The position numbers and the translations under genes were made by a program. From contig DASPXE010000182.1 of the NCBI GenBank assembly GCA_035637455.1, positions 1-44,970 of the forward strand: 44,970 nucleotides of DNA. Reading direction: 5' to 3'. The notes beneath the pieces are model-generated. The model was not told the origin of the DNA and searched no databases. It saw only the letters and a program-made list of their open reading frames with translations. Of this stretch, positions 42,694 through 44,970 are shown piece by piece (within the stretch, counting starts at the first letter, position 1; each line of letters opens with the position of its first letter). Origin of the DNA: 20CM-4-69-16 sp035637455 (lineage in GTDB: Bacteria; Gemmatimonadota; Gemmatimonadetes; Gemmatimonadales; GWC2-71-9).

Positions 42694-42745
42694 TCGGGCC
42701 GCCGTCCCCTTCCCTCTTCCGCCTGCTCCGGCAGATTACCGTAGC

Positions 42746-43711
42746 ATGAACAGCCCCGTCGTCGTCCTCGACCGCGTCACGAAGCGGTTCGTGGGCCACA
42801 CCGCCGTGGACGGTCTGTCGCTCTCGGTGCCGAGCGGAGTGATCTTCGGGCTGCTCGGGCCGAACGGCGCCGGGAAGACGACGTCGATCCGCATGATCAT
42901 GGACATCATCGAGCCGGACGAGGGCGAGGTGCGGCTGTTCGGCGAGCGCAGGGCGGTGCGCGATCACGCGGCCCGCATCGGCTACCTGCCCGAAGAGCGC
43001 GGCCTATACCCCAGGATGCGAGTGCTCGACGCCCTCGTGTTCCTCGCCGAGGTGAAGGGAGTGGCGCGTCGGGTCGCCCGTTCCAGGGCGCTCGAGTGGC
43101 TCGACCGCCTCGGACTTGGCGACTGGCGGCTGCGTCGCGTGAACGAGCTGTCGAAAGGGATGCAGCAGAAGGTGCAGTTCATCGCGACGATGCTGCACGA
43201 CCCCGACCTCGTGATCTTGGACGAGCCGTTTTCAGGGCTCGATCCCGTGAACACACAAGTGCTGAAGGATACCGTGGTCGAGCTGCGCCGCCGCGGGAAG
43301 ACCATCGTGTTTTCGACGCACATCATGGAGCAAGCCGAGAAGCTGTGCGACGAGTTGTGCATCATCGCCCGGGGGCGAAAGCTCGTGGACGGGGCCTTGA
43401 GCGACATCAAGCGGACCCACGGCGGACACCATCTCGTCGTCGGGTTCGACGGAAGCGCCGGCGCGGCGCAGCAAGTGTTCGCCGAGCGAGCACTCGTCAA
43501 GAAGGTCGACGATTACGGTCAGTACGCCGAGCTGGAGCTCGCTCCCGGCGCGGACGCGCAGCAGATCCTGCAGCGGCTCGTCGCGTCGGGCGCCCGGCTG
43601 TCGCGCTTCGAGCTGATGGAACCGTCGCTCCACAAGATCTTCATCGACTTAGTGGGGCCGGAAGCCGCGCGCGCCGCGGCGCGCCCGGAAGCGGAGACCG
43701 TCCGTGCGTAA
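42746..43711 (+). CDS. ABC transporter ATP-binding protein, NatA-like
   Basis: The 321-residue protein has Walker A GPNGAGKTT, signature LSKGMQQKVQ, Walker B LVILDEPFSGLDP and switch STHIMEQ, followed by a C-terminal domain of about 90 residues (HHLVVGFDGSAGAAQQVF and on) as in NatA and other ABC-2 exporters. Its end overlaps the GTG of the permease gene by 8 bp, so the two form one exporter. Substrate is not clear; sodium or a peptide/antibiotic are typical for this pair. Confidence 0.92.
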   Translation: MNSPVVVLDRVTKRFVGHTAVDGLSLSVPSGVIFGLLGPNGAGKTTSIRMIMDIIEPDEGEVRLFGERRAVRDHAARIGYLPEERGLYPRMRVLDALVFLAEVKGVARRVARSRALEWLDRLGLGDWRLRRVNELSKGMQQKVQFIATMLHDPDLVILDEPFSGLDPVNTQVLKDTVVELRRRGKTIVFSTHIMEQAEKLCDELCIIARGRKLVDGALSDIKRTHGGHHLVVGFDGSAGAAQQVFAERALVKKVDDYGQYAELELAPGADAQQILQRLVASGARLSRFELMEPSLHKIFIDLVGPEAARAAARPEAETVRA

Positions 43712-44969
43712 AGTCTGGGCGGTCGTGCGGCGGGAGTTCGTCGAACGGATCCGCAAGAAGTCGTTCTGGGTGATGGCGCTGCTCGGGCCCGTGTTCTTCG
43801 CGGCCGTCTTCTTGATGCCGCTCCTCATGTCCGGCGGTGGAGGCCTCAAGCGCCTGGTCGTGGTGGACCGTACCACAACGACCTTCGGGGCCGTCGTGGC
43901 CGAGCGGCTCGACTCGACCCAGCGGTTCTTCGTCGTGGGGCGGGTTCCTGGCGGCCCCGGCGTCGAAGACTCCCTGGCCCGTGAAGTGGGGCTCAAGCGC
44001 ATCGACGGGTTTCTGGTTCTGTCGGACTCCCTGACCGATATGGGCCTAGCGGAATACCGGGCCTCCAACGTCTCGTCGCTGGAGGACATCGGGCTGTTGC
44101 GCGAGACACTCGGGCGACTGGCGGAGCGCGCGCGCTTGGAACGCGCGGGCGTAGATCCAGCCATGGTGGCCAAGGCGCAGATCCGGGTGTCGCTGCAAAC
44201 CAAGAAGATCGCGCGCGGTCGCACGACCGAAGAAAGCGCGGGCCAGTCGTTCTCGCTCGCGTATTTCATGATGCTGATTCTCTACATCTCCCTGTTGCTG
44301 TACGGCGTGCAGGTCATGGGCTCGGTCATCGAAGAGAAGACGTCCCGCATCATCGAAGTCTTGGTGAGCTCCCTCCGCCCCTTCCAACTGCTGCTCGGCA
44401 AGTTGTTCGGCGTCGGGGCCGTCTCGCTGGTGCAGTTCGCCATCTGGGGCGTGTCCGGGCGCTTGCTGCTCAGCCAGCGGGCGTCACTGGCGAGCCGGAT
44501 GGCTGGTGGCGGCCGGGACGTGGGGCAGGTGTTCCAGGTTCCCCACGTGTCCGGTGCGACGGCCCTGGTGTTCATCGCGTTCTTCCTGGGCGGCTTCTTC
44601 CTCTATTCGGCGATGTTCGCGGCGGTCGCGGCCACTTGCTCCACCGAGCAGGAGGCACGGCAGAGCCAGGTTCCCGTCACCGTCCTGATCATGATCGCGT
44701 TCTTCGGCTCCTTCGCCACGCTGGCGAACCCGGAGTCACGGCTGGCCGTCACACTCTCCCTGGTGCCGTTCACGTCGCCGATCGCGACACCGGCACGCTG
44801 GGCGGCGGGCAATCTCACCGCGCTGGACGTGATCACGTCGCTGGCGCTGCTGGTCGCTGGCACGGTCCTCGTGACGTGGATTGCGGCGAGGATATACCGG
44901 GTTGGAATCCTGATGACCGGCAAACGGCCGAACGTCAGAGAGCTGGTGAGGTGGATCAGGACTGCCTAG
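43704..44969 (+). CDS. ABC-2 family permease, NatB-like
   Basis: The GTG at 43704 opens a 421-residue membrane protein. One helix near 21-42 (FWVMALLGPVFFAAVFLMPLL) is followed by a large extracytoplasmic loop (about 45-190). Five more helices follow, with VIEEKTSRIIEVLVSSLRPFQLLLGKLFGVG, the cytoplasmic coupling segment of NatB/ABC-2 permeases, near 212-242. The stop lies one base before the end of the window. Together with the ATPase gene it makes an exporter. Confidence 0.92.
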   Translation: MRKVWAVVRREFVERIRKKSFWVMALLGPVFFAAVFLMPLLMSGGGGLKRLVVVDRTTTTFGAVVAERLDSTQRFFVVGRVPGGPGVEDSLAREVGLKRIDGFLVLSDSLTDMGLAEYRASNVSSLEDIGLLRETLGRLAERARLERAGVDPAMVAKAQIRVSLQTKKIARGRTTEESAGQSFSLAYFMMLILYISLLLYGVQVMGSVIEEKTSRIIEVLVSSLRPFQLLLGKLFGVGAVSLVQFAIWGVSGRLLLSQRASLASRMAGGGRDVGQVFQVPHVSGATALVFIAFFLGGFFLYSAMFAAVAATCSTEQEARQSQVPVTVLIMIAFFGSFATLANPESRLAVTLSLVPFTSPIATPARWAAGNLTALDVITSLALLVAGTVLVTWIAARIYRVGILMTGKRPNVRELVRWIRTA

Positions 44970-44970
44970 G

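Overview
The window is GC-rich, gene-dense chromosomal DNA with no insertion sequences, integrases, CRISPR arrays or rRNA/tRNA genes that I can see. Gene content points to a Gemmatimonadota-like soil or freshwater bacterium: a GWxTD-domain lipoprotein paired with a lytic transglycosylase, an AraC regulator with a degenerate receiver-like half, a pre-peptidase-like repeat lipoprotein, an actinobacterial-style 7Fe ferredoxin and a complete SUF operon. This assignment is an inference from gene style, not from a marker gene.

Left part (1-16250): the first 11 codons of a leftward gene (possibly primase), a macrodomain protein, an M28 peptidase with a small membrane protein, an AraC-type regulator, then a leftward block of Ser/Thr kinase, pyrE and a membrane-anchored methyl-accepting protein. 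Rightward from 6244 come the GWxTD lipoprotein and an Slt-type transglycosylase, a cold-shock protein with a clean intrinsic terminator, polA, a type IV pilin, a small orphan ORF ending in a long palindromic repeat, and a leftward MMPL/RND transporter.

Middle (16341-33330): a membrane-anchored matrixin-type protease, an AmrS-type radical SAM enzyme overlapping a beta-lactamase-fold hydrolase and a DCC thiol-disulfide protein, a SufT-like protein, RNase D, a PLP enzyme coupled to an unusual hotdog thioesterase-alpha/beta hydrolase fusion, a 7Fe ferredoxin, and a two-gene leftward unit of zinc-ribbon membrane proteins, one a site-2-type protease. This unit is divergent from a short TetR regulator with a perfect 9+9 bp operator. 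Next are a DUF4253-like membrane protein, a cyclase-family hydrolase with altered metal motif, an eight-unit repeat protein whose lipoprotein signal seems to have lost its start, and an S41 peptidase.

Right part (33366-44969): thiC under a TPP riboswitch, an ArsR regulator overlapping a 12-codon cysteine-rich ORF with an ideal ribosome binding site, an atypical peptide deformylase, a MobA-like nucleotidyltransferase, the sufR-sufB-sufC-sufD-sufS-sufU operon (all overlapping, with a recognisable promoter and operator), and a NatA/NatB-like ABC exporter.

The most novel candidates are the ArsR-linked micropeptide MCDCPWCTDGCC, the broken lipoprotein start at 28897-28978, the 105-bp palindrome at 13851-13955, the thioesterase-hydrolase fusion and a recurring pattern of -10 boxes placed almost on the start codon. 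I do not see a defence or secretion system that is clearly new.
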